In this document: positions 40,262 through 50,854 of the stretch, piece by piece
Layout of the letters: each line of letters begins with the position of its first letter
How positions within the stretch are numbered: the first letter of the stretch is position 1
Source of the DNA: Cladochytrium replicatum
Lineage: Eukaryota > Chytridiomycota > Chytridiomycetes > Cladochytriales > Cladochytriaceae
Length of the DNA stretch: 64,000 nucleotides
Reading direction: 5' to 3'
NCBI GenBank assembly: GCA_025526935.1
Contig: JAHLKD010000044.1
Span: 248,001 to 312,000, forward strand
Translations under genes and position numbers: made by a program
The notes under the pieces: model-generated
Seen by the model: only the letters and a program-made list of their open reading frames with translations
The model's database searches: none
Told to the model about the DNA's origin: nothing

Positions 40262-40651
40262 CGTGTACAAAATGGAGATGTTGTAGAAAATATAAGAAAA
40301 TAGTAGAAGGAGGAGGGGTAGGGGGAGGGGAGTGGGAGGGGGTAGCAGTAGCGGAGCTAGTTGCAATCATACCCATGTTTATATTATTAGATTTTCATAA
40401 TTGTTATCATATCAACATGAGGTTTGTGGAAGTGTAATTTGATTCATCGAACGGTCAACGTAGGAAACTGTTGGAAGAAATGATCAACAAAATAGGAGCT
40501 TTTTACACTTTCAGCAAAAAAAGGTGCTGATATGAGAACCTAAGCATAGGTGGCAGAAGTAACTAAAAGAATCAGACTGAATGCACAACGTTGCAAACCC
40601 ACCCGCAAAGATTACGACTAAGACAGCGAAGGGACGCCTTGCATCTCTTCC

Positions 40652-42829
40652 TCAATGGCTCCCACTCCGTTGCCGCTGCTCCCGATGCCTTGCCATGTTT
40701 GCATAAGCTTCGCTCACAGCACTGCTACCCACATCCACCATCGTCGCAGGGTTACTGCTTTGCTCGCTAATTCTCCGAGAATCCGTCCTTTTGACAGACA
40801 CTTCGCTAAAGTATTCTCCCGGGATCGGCGGAACCGGTGGATACTTTCTTTGTGGTGCTGCTCCTTGGCGGGTGGTTTCCCACACCGCGCCGTAGGCAGA
40901 CGGGCCGTTTCTAGATGCGATTGCAGGGTTCGGGTACATCGTTTGCGTTTGGAATTGGTATCGTGGAGCTCCGAGCGGCAGTTGAACGTATGGCGATGCG
41001 TCGGCGACGGCGGGATTTGGGTACATTGTTTGCGTTTGGAACTGGTATCGTGGAGCTCCTAGCGGCGGTTGAACGTATGGAGATGTGTCTGATCTTGGAG
41101 CAATAGCAGGGTTTGGGTACATGGTCTGGGTCTGGAATTGGTACCGTGGAACTCCAGAGTTGGCCATGGCTGCTACCTACATTTTGTGAAAGACGTTCAG
41201 TAAGAGCACAAACTTGGAGTACGAAAGATTCTTACCTGGTTGGAAGCTTTATTCAGCTGTTGTGACTGTGGCGTGACGAGAATCCCCGAGAACGAAGGTA
41301 CACGACCCCAGCTGGCGGTTCCTGCTGTCACATCCGACCTGTATGTTTGTACCCCGCTGCTGCTCGTCAATTCCCCGTTCGACGTGGGAAAGTAAGATGT
41401 CCCTGAATCGTCATCGCTCGATCTGGCTTTCCTGCCGAGTCCTTCGTTGAGAACGAGAGCGGTCGCGTTGACGACACCGCCGAGGTTGATGGAGATCACG
41501 GCCAGAACGTACAATGGATACGGCTGTGTAGGGAAAAGAAACGAGGTTGCGTCTGAGTAATTTGAAAGATTAGCAAACAGGGGCCAGCATTTGAGGAAAT
41601 GAGGCTCACATGGTATGCCTGGCAAGTACTGGACCGAAAATGCAATTTCGAGCTTTGAAAACATAATTCACAGTGGAAGTGCCTTCACGTACCTGTATAA
41701 AGCATGCGAGCATGTACATGCAGATTTTCGTGATGATTTGGCGTTCCATCAAGCTCATCTGGCTGCCTCCCGACGTCACGTTTTCCGACGCACTACTGCT
41801 ATCTCCATAGCACACTTCGTGGGTCGGCTGCACATGAATTTGTTGGCCTTTCTTGAAGGGCGACCTAGTTGGACGGAATGAAACAACAGTGCTTAAGAAT
41901 GCTCCTCGCGACAACTTGAAGATCTCGATCATGATCCAGACGTAGAAGAACCAGAGAATGAACATGCTTCCCAGATCGCTGTAAGACATGCCAGGGTTTA
42001 GCAAGTGGAGATCTTGAATGTGTATGGCGAGAACTTGCCAGATCACGAGAAACAGCACAGCACCGTTGGCCGACTTTCGAATCCAACAGCTTTGCATAAA
42101 AGTTGAGAACGTATTTCATACATTTTCAAGTGTCTCCACTCACAAGTAGTTGTTCGCGCCTAGCGCGCCAATAGACGCAAGGACGATGACCACGGCGGAA
42201 GCAACGAATATGGCAGGAGCGATAAGCTTCACGTCGTAAGGTCCATGGTCGACCGGTTTTTTCCTAACGACTCGATTCCAGCTGAAGAATGCAGCTTGCG
42301 TTACGAGGACAAAGTTGCTCACTATAACAAACTGATTTGAAAATTAGGAAGTCGTGTTGACAAGTAGGGGGAAAACTATTGCAAATACCGTTACGCATCC
42401 GCCAAGAATCGCTGCATAAGGTTGGTCCGGTGACCGACGAGCAACATACAGGTGGACCATCTCTGCCGTGAATGTGAAAGAACACAACAGATCGATGAAC
42501 ACCACATCTGTTTAGAGAGAAGAATCAGATTGATGGTAGCAGCGAAGTTATTGATAGAAACTTACAGAATGGAAGTCTCAAACTAGCAGGAATGACGCGA
42601 TGTGGATTTCGGAAGGTCATCGAGAGGACACGGTACAGAACATATGTGCTTCCCGCCATGTTCAACGGGATGATCACCATGGCACTGCATTTTAACGAGC
42701 ATGTGAATCACAAAAAAATGTGTGAAGGATCTCTTGAATAACTCACAGGTAGAAGATCAGGTTGATTCCGCTCTCGAACTCCTCCGTGGTGAAGCCGATG
42801 ACGGCATCAGGATCTTGCGCTCCAGTCAT
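40652..42829 (-). CDS. 7TM-like membrane protein A with long cytoplasmic tail
   Basis: Eight exons (42829-42747, 42684-42566, 42507-42389, 42331-42144, 42089-41693, 41628-41610, 41552-41236, 41176-40652) give 588 residues. Seven or eight hydrophobic segments are visible, starting INLIFYLAMVIIPLNMAG and ending PLYVLAVISINLGGVVNATA. The layout resembles a G-protein-coupled receptor, but I cannot assign a family. Exon 6 is a 19-nt microexon. The tail has SWGRVPSFSGIL, three copies of APRYQFQTQTMYPNP, and near the end SRRISEQSSNPATMV, which contains an RRxS-type kinase site. The paralogue is 45960-48110, with the same exon lengths in five exons. Confidence 0.88.
40905..41165 (-). repeat. threefold tail repeat in 7TM protein A
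   Basis: Three near-identical units of about 80-95 bp encode GAPRYQFQTQTMYPNPA-like segments. The protein repeat is about 28-32 residues. The paralogue 7TM-B lacks it. Confidence 0.9.
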
Positions 42830-43445
42830 TGCGAGCAGGGTATGAGCGACAGCCCTCGCTATCAGGGATTCTTTTCTTCCCTGTCGAGTCACCGATGTGT
42901 TTAAGCGACCCTTTTAATACTTCCACCAGCCAGCCAACAAACTACACACACAACACACAAATGTCCTAAAATGGCAAAGGATATTAATTTTGAAAAATTT
43001 ATCGTCGTGTGTCGGCCTGCCAATAGGCGAGATGGCACCAATCAATTGGACAATCAGACGAGCCGAACAGTTCGCTCAAGCCTAATGTCCAAGAAAGAAG
43101 AGTCATACGACAATCAGCCAAGCCCATCGAAGTCATCACTAGATCGCTAGGCCTATTAATTGATTATATAAACACCGAATTGCGTTTCCAGCACAAGAAG
43201 AGATCGTTAAACGGCTTAATGTTGGCTTCAGGGATCAGGCTGAATGCAGCATGCCTTTCTGGCTTGTCCTCTGCAACACTTGCCTTGACTCCCACGCACT
43301 AGTCATGATAACACGCTATACAGGCTCACCAAAAGATCTCGAAATTTGAAAATGAGGATGTATTTTCAATCACAAAGCGTTGGGTTGAAGGTGGGCCAGA
43401 TTCAAACGTAACGATTGAATCTAACGATAAGATCCACTTCTATCA
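42830..43445. other. intergenic between 7TM-A and MAPEG genes
   Basis: No gene is supported. It contains the promoter of 7TM-A on its left side and the 3' region of the MAPEG gene on its right. Confidence 0.4.
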
Positions 43446-44066
43446 TTAGACGCCAAAAACAGCACGAGCGCCAGAGTACAGATTGTAAACTGCGAGCGCA
43501 AACAGGGGCAGTGTTGAACCGAGCACTCCGATGGGTCTGAACACGTTGACACCGCGCGGTGAGTTTACACCAGCGGCATGGATGATGCGCGCAACGAAGA
43601 ACGTGGCGAGCGCAACGTGGAGGAAAGTCGGCGAAGCGCCGTTCTGCTCAGCGATGGCGGCGAAGAGGAGCGTGACCGGTGCGGCCTCGATCAGGTTACC
43701 GTGGGCACGTACGGCGCGCGTGACCTCCCAGTACTTTGACGAGAACGGTTGAACTATTACGTAACGAATGAACAGGGGGATATTGTGAATGTACCCGTGG
43801 TTCCACATACCGATTTCCTTGCTTTCGATGTTGGCAAAGTTGTTCTTGTGGAGGGACTGGATTGCCTCGACGAGGATCTCGCGAGTACCGTCACCGAGAC
43901 TGACGTTGATACGTCGACGGACACCGCTCACCTTGAACTGGAGAACGAGCTGTGCGAACGGTCCATTTAGTTGAATCAGACACGCACACAAGATGAATCA
44001 ACAAACCGCATAGAGACCGAGGATACCGCTGTAGAAAGCCGAGATGGGGACGCTGATGCCAGACAT
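43446..44066 (-). CDS. MAPEG family membrane protein
   Basis: Two exons (44066-44007 and 43949-43446, intron GTTTGT..CACAG in phase 0) give 187 residues. MAPEG proteins are small integral membrane enzymes of glutathione and eicosanoid metabolism. Signatures are MSGISVPISAFYSGILGLYA, VRRRINVSLGDG, and RAHGNLIEAAPVTLLFAAIA with EQNGA, followed by TFFVARIIHAAGV and a last helix. Between LGDG and RAHGN there are about 55 residues (..SLHKNNFANIESKEIGMWNH..), where bacterial and fungal relatives have only a few. No intron in a matching phase removes them. The gene lies between the two halves of the [7TM + ankyrin] duplication. Confidence 0.88.
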
Positions 44067-44246
44067 GTCTGTTGTTTGCGTTGGAGAAATTTCGGACGGT
44101 CGGAGGTGGCAATTTTGAAAAATTTGGGGCTTGAAATGCACCCGTGACATAATTGGTCTGAAGTACAGGTAGTCATACCTGATGGCCAGATCAGGAGCGT
44201 TTTCCATGGAGACACTGGGGAGCTTGAGCTACATTCTACTCAACTA

Positions 44247-45751
44247 TCACATCGTTGAAATTTCATTGAAGGCTGTGGGATCAACATTCTCCTTCCACCA
44301 CTTCATCACCGTCACTAGCTCCGACACTCGTGCCCACTCCAGCGAACTCTCTGAATATTCCATTTCCAATCCGCTCTGCTTCCACCAATCCAAACTCTCG
44401 GTATGCCCATACTTTGACGCAATGTCCATTGCATCATCCGACCACCGCAGTTCGAGTCCACCAGATCTCCACCAATCTAACACCGCAACTCGTCCGTTCA
44501 TACTGGCGTTGTCCATAGCCTCCTGAGTCCAACGCATCGTTAAACCGCTTGACATCCACCAGTCAAGCACCGCTACGTGTCCTTCATAGCTCGCCAAATC
44601 CATCGCGTTTTCGCTCCATTTAAGTTCCCTACCACTCCTTCTCCGCCACTCGAGTACATCCACATGTCCCTGAATGCTCGCTTTGTCCATCCGTTGGGAA
44701 GTGTATCCGAACGCCAGACCACTTGAATTCCACCAATCCAGCAACTTTATACTTCCCCTCTGACTCGCATGGTCGATAATTGAATCGTTCCAAGTCAAAT
44801 CAGCGCCACTGTTCTTCCACCATTCGAGGACATCAATAAGATCAGCCAACGCAGTGTCATAAAGTGCAGTCCCAATCTTGAGCTGAAATCCGTTCGATCT
44901 CCACAACTCCAACACGTCTATCTTCCTTTCGAGCTCGCCATATCCATGGCCATTGAACTATATCCTTTCGAGCTCGCCATATCCATGGCCATTGAACTAT
45001 ATCGGATGTCCAACCCGCTTGCCCTCCACCACTCCAAAATGTCGATCCGACCATTCATACTTGCCGTGTCCAGCGCGACCTCGTCACATTTTATCTTCAA
45101 TCCGCTCCTTGCCCACCAATCGAGCACGCAAATGAGTCCGTGTTCGCTCGCTTTGTTGACACCACGAACTGACCACTTCAACTGCAACCCACTCTTAACC
45201 CACCACTCCAGCACCTCAACATGTCCATTCGCGCTCGCCTCGTCCATGGCTTCTTCATTCCATTCAGGTTCCAACTCGCATCGTTTCCACCACTCCAAAA
45301 CCTCAACGTGTCCGTTCTCGCTCGCGAAGCCCATCGCCTGGACTGTGAACCAGATATCCAAATCACTCGACTTCTACCAGTTGAGAACGGGAATGTGGCC
45401 GTATGCGCTTGCTAAGTCGATGGCATCGATTGTGTACTCCGGTGTTGGGTCGCCAGGTGAGATGAGGAGGTCGAGGAGGTCAACGTGGCCCACTTCAGAT
45501 GCTTCGTCCGTTATAATCAAACTTTGAACGAGATGAGACTGGATGGATTTTCTTCTGAAGTAAGCAGCGCATCTGTATGCGAGCTTCGGTTCGTTGGCCC
45601 ATTTCCCCAAAGCCAACACCGCGTCGATGATATCAAAAATGGAAGTGACATGGTCGTCCAGCTGAGGAGCATGGCAGTGTGTTAATTTTTTTGCATTTTT
45701 TACAGTTGCAGATTCCGACTCAAGAAATGGTGAAAGTGCTGAAACGTACAT
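44247..45751 (-). pseudogene. ankyrin-like WW-repeat gene A, broken
   Basis: Three frames on the minus strand (45751-45374, 45361-44918, 44915-44247) together encode an N-terminal region like that of gene B (KWANEPKLAYRCAAYFRRKS) and about 14 repeats of the A-M-D-x-A-S-x-x-G-H-V-x-V-L-E-W-W type. The first break is a single TAG where the second Trp of a WW pair is expected. The second is a one-base shift at about 44916 after GRID. Next to it is an in-frame 39 bp duplication (44924-45001). No clear start codon exists in the first frame. Two recent-looking lesions suggest a young pseudogene, or assembly errors. Confidence 0.8.
44924..45001. repeat. 39 bp tandem duplication in ankyrin-like gene A
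   Basis: Two copies of TCCTTTCGAGCTCGCCATAT.. in succession with no difference seen (44924-44962, 44963-45001). They duplicate 13 residues (YSSMAMDMASSKG) in frame. Confidence 0.95.
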
Positions 45752-45959
45752 CTGCTTTCAAAACATATTTGCGAACATCAAAAAAAGTATGGTAACGTAC
45801 GACCATAGACAGTAACTGTATGGGGGAAAGAAGTACCGCTGTAGAATGTAAGAGGTGCATGCAGATATTCGTAACACAAAAAGGTGATATCGTGGAAACA
45901 ATCAAACAAGAAGCCGAAACAGATTTGTGTATTTTTACTCACAACAACCACGACTCGGT

Positions 45960-48110
45960 CTACAGTTGCCGCTGTTGATTTCGCGCAGTGGCTGCATATG
46001 CTTGTGCAAGATCGTTCGAGTCAAGTTCGACCACTGTCGCAGGACTTCCAGGCTCGCTCCCCCGCCGTGAATGCCGAGAAGCCGCTGGTCCCGCTGGAGA
46101 ATGTGCCGGTCCTGGAAGATTCGACGTCTGCACTAACACCGAATTGGGCGGTTGACGTGATGGTGTCCAAGACTGTGGTTCGGGCGTGATCGCATGCCTC
46201 GACGGTGTCCACGCCGTCGACGCGCGATTGATGGGTTGGATTGTCGGAGTCCACTGCATTTCAGGCCTTTGAGGCTGGACAGCGGCGCTGGTGTTCCAGA
46301 CAGAATCATACGACGTGGGGTCGAACTTTGGGATGGTCACGTTCAACGGACCAGGTTGGAGACCCACCGGCTGCACCTGATAGCTTCCTTGGCGACGTTC
46401 AAGCTCCACCTTCACAACCGACTTGACCATCATAAGCCAATCACTATCGAAAGCGCTCCACAGAAACACTCACAGGCTCAACACGATGATCGCTGTTCAG
46501 TTGCACAGGGTTGGATAGAATCCCACGGAACGAGGGAACACGTCCCCAGCTGCCCGTATCCGCAGCCCGGTAAGACCTTTTCGGCCATCCAAATCCGAAA
46601 CTCCTGCTTTCGCCAGCGGAGGGGTATGAGTCCGGATAGTATGCGGTGGAACTGTCTTCCGTGGAGCTGCGTTCTCGGCTGCTAAAACCTTCGTTGAGGA
46701 TTAGGGCGGTCGCGTTGACGATACCGCCGCTGTTAATAGAAACAATTGCAAGGCAATAGAGCACGAAGGGTTGTGTTGGCGCAAGGAATGACAGGGCATC
46801 TGTTGCGGTCGCAAAGTCATTTAGTGATTAGTGAGCAGAGATATAAACGAATATAACTTACATGGACAGCCGGGAAGGTACTGCAAGTCAAAGCGAACAA
46901 AGTTTTTATCTGCTGTACCGGCGATTCTATATGAGTGCGCGTACCTGGATGAAGCAAGCTAGCATGTACATGCAAATCTTTACGACAGCCTGCTTCTCGA
47001 TAACAGTAAGCTGGGACGACGAGCTGTTCCCGGACCTCTGATTCCCCGAAATGTCGGAGACTGGAACCTGTCTTGGGTCATCCATTACTTCGACTTGGGC
47101 CTGTGGAGCTTGGGGAGGAAAGTTGGCAGCTCGTCTAGTCGGTCGATAAGATTGAATAACGGTGTCGAAAAAGGATCCCCTCGAAACTTTGAAGATCTCG
47201 ATCATAATGGAGACATAGAAGTACCAGATAGCAAACATGCTGGCAAGAACACTGGCCAGACAAAGCAGATAATGAGCGAAAAGGGTTTGCATGGCATAAT
47301 ACGATGAACTTACGCAACCCCGACGAATACAGCCGGTCCCTGAGCTGATTTCCTGATCCAGGAGCTGCCGGCATCAAATGTCTCAGGTTCCTTGATCTCA
47401 CCATGACGTCACTTTGAACTCACAAGTAATTATTCGATCCAAGCGCATCCATGTACGCGAAAACCGCAACCACGACGCTCGGCACAACCAATGTGGGCAG
47501 GAGGAGCTTCCATTCGTACGGGCCAGTGTCGACATATTTCTTGCGCACAACGCGACTCCAGTTATTGAACGCAGCTTGCGAGATCAGCACAAAGTTGCTG
47601 ATGATGACAAACTGCCATTGAATGTGGTTTGAGAACCGTGTGAGATCGAACTTAGGTAACGCGACTTACAGTGACGCAACCACCCAAGATGTGGGAGACG
47701 GGCGGTTCAGGTGTATGCCGAGCGATGTAAAGATGAATCATTTCAGCCGTGAAGGTGATGGAACACAACAGGTCCACAAAGACGATATCTATGAGATGAT
47801 CACACAGGGGATTAGTTTCGGATCGCACAAGCGCAGCATATCCGATCTCACAAAAAGGAAGACGGAGACCGACTGGGATTGCCCTTGGTCTGCTTCTGAA
47901 CGCCACCTGAAGAACTCTGTATAGCACATACAGACTCCCGGCCATGTTAAATGGGATGATCGCCATCGACCTGGGTTAGGGAATGTGGTATGAGGCGCAC
48001 AGATCTGCGTGCGTGCAAGGCACAACAACTCACATGAAAAAGATCACGTTGATCCCGCCATCGAATTCCTCCGCCGTGAACCCGACGATCGCATCAAAGT
48101 CCTGGGGCAT
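45960..48110 (-). CDS. 7TM-like membrane protein B with long cytoplasmic tail
   Basis: Nine exons (48110-48034, 47970-47852, 47788-47670, 47611-47424, 47364-47314, 47251-46945, 46880-46862, 46799-46474, 46421-45960) give 555 residues. It is a paralogue of 40652-42829. Exons 2, 3 and 4 have exactly the same lengths (119, 119, 188 nt), and so does the 19-nt microexon. Segments such as FNMAGSLYVLYRV, VDLLCSITFTAEMIHLYIAR and ISNFVLISQAAFNNWSRVVR align directly. One exon of A is split in two here, and the loop it encodes is shorter. The tail keeps SWGRVPSFRGIL and SRRGSEPGSPATVVEL but lacks the YQFQTQ repeats. It may be receptor-like. The function is unknown. Confidence 0.88.
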
Positions 48111-48558
48111 TGTCAGGTTTTCTGGGTTTCAAGAACATGGAATATGGCCGTGATGGAGCTCCCTTGTGGGTTGATAAAGGCCAGGTTCCACGGACAACCA
48201 GCCCACAGCAAAATATGCAAAAGCGGCAGATTTTGTTGGTGACATCAGATGGGGGTGCTGGCAATCCACAAACCACTCGGATCTGGGCAGCTGCATCTCC
48301 GAAATTCAGGGACTGGACGTGTAGACGCTCTTGACTTGGCACAACGGGACTGGGATTACATCGCTCTTTGTTCTTGGCGAGCTTTTCCAACACTTCTGAA
48401 GGAGTTGGTGTCCGGACCTTTTTGTTTTCAATATTTTTAAAATAACTGCATGTCTTGGAATATGACCATCAGGTATTCAACTTCAAGATATTAAGTTCAA
48501 GATCCCAGCAAAAATACATCTAGTTGTGGGCGAGTTAGAATGTATTCTGCATGCACCA

Positions 48559-50688
48559 TCAATTGTGATTATTGACCCTGTCGTCTGATAACCCACTTGC
48601 TGTCCACCATTCTAGAGCTTCTACTCTTTTCTGGCACGCTCGTTTAACCTCCCCTTCTGTCCACAGCAACTCAAGTCCACTTCCTCTCCACCAGTTCAGA
48701 ACCTCGATATTCCCTGCAAGACTGGCCGAATCCATTGCTTTGTGAGTATACTTCATTGGTAGCCCGCTCGACATCCACCAATTAAGCACTTTGACAGCCG
48801 ACGCCCCAATATCGAATCTAATATAGTCGATCGCTTTGGCTGACCACTTCAGCTCAAGCCCACTCGAATTCCACCAATCGAGAACCCTGATCCGGCAGTA
48901 TGTGCTTGCGTGATCCATCGCCAGTGCTGACCACTTGAGTTCAAGTGCGCTTGCTTTCCACCAGTCGAGCACATGAACGTAGCCTCGTGCACTCGCATAA
49001 TCCATTGATGTACTGGACCATTTCATCTGCAAACCACTCGACTTCCACCATTTGAGTGCGAGAAGGTCGCTGTAATCGCAAGCACCGTTTTCCCACTTTA
49101 GTTCGAGTCCGCTTTGAAGCCACCAGTCGAGCACCAAGAGTTCACCTTCCATGCTAGCTTTCTCGAGTGCATACTCCGTCCACCTCATTTGTAACCCACT
49201 CGACTTCCACCAGTCAAGCGTCGGTATATCGAAACAATTGTCGATCGCACTTTCGGTCCATTGCAATCTGAGACCGCTTGAGGCCCACCACTTCAAAACA
49301 TGCAAGTGTCCATACTCGCTCGGAAGGTCTATTGCGAAAGCCGACCATTTCAGTTGAAGCCGACTCGACGCCCACCAATCGAGCACATCACGGCGGCCCC
49401 ACTTGCTTGCAAGATCCAGTGCGTTCTCGGACCATTTCAATTCGAGTCCGCTCGACACCCACCAATCGAGAACGTCGATGTGACCGCGAAGGCTTGCTTG
49501 ATCCATCGCGTAATTTGACCATTGAAGATCGATGCCACTTGATCTCCACCAGTCGAGGATGTGGATGTGGCCGAACTCGCTGGCACTGTCCATCGCCTTT
49601 GAAGACCATTCCAAAAGCAATCCGCTTGATTTCCACCAGTCCAGGACTTGAACGTGCCCGTTTCTACTGGCATCGTCCATTGCGGCGGGTGACCACTTTC
49701 GCTCGAGGTTCCAAAATGACATCCACCAATCGAGTACATCCACGTGGCCGTTTGCGCTCGCGACATCGATCGCTTTTGCTGGGCAGGCTAGCTCTGATTC
49801 TCTGGACGCCCACCAATTTAGCACATCGATGCGGCCTTTTTCGCTTGCACGTTCGAGTGCTTTGAGACACGACCACTTCACATCGTGCCTGCTCGAGGCC
49901 CACCATTCGAGAACACGAATACTGGCAGAGTACGCCGTCGCCAAATCAGAGTACTTTAGCTCAAGGCCACTGGATCTCCACCATTCGAGAACGTCAACGT
50001 GCCCGCTCCGGCTCGCAAAGTCCATCGCAAGGTGTGAGTATTCGAGTTTTAAACCGCTTGATATCCACCAGTCCAGGACTGCAGTGTGGCCTTTCTTGCT
50101 CGCGCGGTCCATAGCCCAACGAGTCCGTTCCAGAGGAAGTCCAGAGGATTTCCACCATTCCAAAACGGCAACGTGACCGTTTTCACTGGCGAGGTCAATC
50201 GGCGAAGACCACATGAGCTCAAGCCCACTCGACTTCCACCACTCGAGAACTTGAACATGTCCGTTCATGCTCGCATCGTCGATCGCACGAACGGACCACA
50301 CTAGTCTCAAACCGCTTGATTTCCACCATTCGAGGATGTGGATGTGTCCGTTCGCACTGGCGGAATCGAGAGCACGCTTGCTGTAGAGCATTCTCAGCCC
50401 GCTTGATTTCCACCATTCGAGGACATTTACGTGGCCAGCTTCGGAAGCGGAGTCGATGGCTTTGCTACTGAAGGTGTGTTTGCGGGATGATTCGACGTGG
50501 AGTTGCAACAGGTCGACAAGTCCACGATTGCTGGCGTCGTCGATTGAGATTACTTTGTGGACAAAGAGTCGTTGAGGAGATCGTCTGCGGAAGTGTGTTG
50601 CAGCTTTGAAAGCTGTCAGAGGATCGTTGGCCCACCCGCCCAGCAGAATCAGAATGGTGTCGACAAGTTCGGAGGGAATGATGATCAT
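48559..50688 (-). CDS. ankyrin-like WW-repeat protein B, intact
   Basis: Single exon, 709 residues. The N-terminus (MIIIPSELVDTILILLGGWA .. AFKAATHFRRRS) resembles an F-box-like helix. It is followed by about 22 tandem repeats of 29-31 residues. The consensus is A-(M/I)-D-x-A-S-x-x-G-H-(V/I)-x-V-L-(E/D)-W-W-x-S-S-G-L-x-(L/M)-x-(W/Y)-(S/T). The first half matches the helix-turn-helix of ankyrin repeats, where GH..VL is the conserved core. The double Trp replaces the usual LL. Such proteins are probable protein-binding scaffolds, and with an F-box they could recruit targets for ubiquitination (inference). The neighbour 7TM-B is transcribed in the same direction. Confidence 0.92.
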   Translation of the reverse strand: MIIIPSELVDTILILLGGWANDPLTAFKAATHFRRRSPQRLFVHKVISIDDASNRGLVDLLQLHVESSRKHTFSSKAIDSASEAGHVNVLEWWKSSGLRMLYSKRALDSASANGHIHILEWWKSSGLRLVWSVRAIDDASMNGHVQVLEWWKSSGLELMWSSPIDLASENGHVAVLEWWKSSGLPLERTRWAMDRASKKGHTAVLDWWISSGLKLEYSHLAMDFASRSGHVDVLEWWRSSGLELKYSDLATAYSASIRVLEWWASSRHDVKWSCLKALERASEKGRIDVLNWWASRESELACPAKAIDVASANGHVDVLDWWMSFWNLERKWSPAAMDDASRNGHVQVLDWWKSSGLLLEWSSKAMDSASEFGHIHILDWWRSSGIDLQWSNYAMDQASLRGHIDVLDWWVSSGLELKWSENALDLASKWGRRDVLDWWASSRLQLKWSAFAIDLPSEYGHLHVLKWWASSGLRLQWTESAIDNCFDIPTLDWWKSSGLQMRWTEYALEKASMEGELLVLDWWLQSGLELKWENGACDYSDLLALKWWKSSGLQMKWSSTSMDYASARGYVHVLDWWKASALELKWSALAMDHASTYCRIRVLDWWNSSGLELKWSAKAIDYIRFDIGASAVKVLNWWMSSGLPMKYTHKAMDSASLAGNIEVLNWWRGSGLELLWTEGEVKRACQKRVEALEWWTASGLSDDRVNNHN

Positions 50689-50754
50689 TCAGATGAAAAT
50701 TTGCCGGACAGTCGATGGAAGCGATCTTTTATTAGCGGGCTATCAATAACCGAC

Positions 50755-50803
50755 CACTACTGCTAGTACTATTACTGCTGCTAGTACTACTAGTACTACT
50801 ACC
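50755..50803. repeat. trinucleotide microsatellite
   Basis: ACTACTGCTAGTACTATTAC-type mixed (TAC/TGC/TAG) repeats lie in the 166 bp between the divergent starts of the ankyrin-like gene B (50688, minus) and the WASP gene (50855, plus). Confidence 0.85.
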
Positions 50804-50854
50804 AATTAAATTATCACCTATAGTACGTATCACCTTCCCATCACGTGTCCCAAA

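Noticed and set aside
43791-43867. 77 bp GTATGT..AAAG intron in the MAPEG gene
   Set aside because: Removing it shifts the frame away from RAHGN. The exon is open without it, so it was kept as coding.
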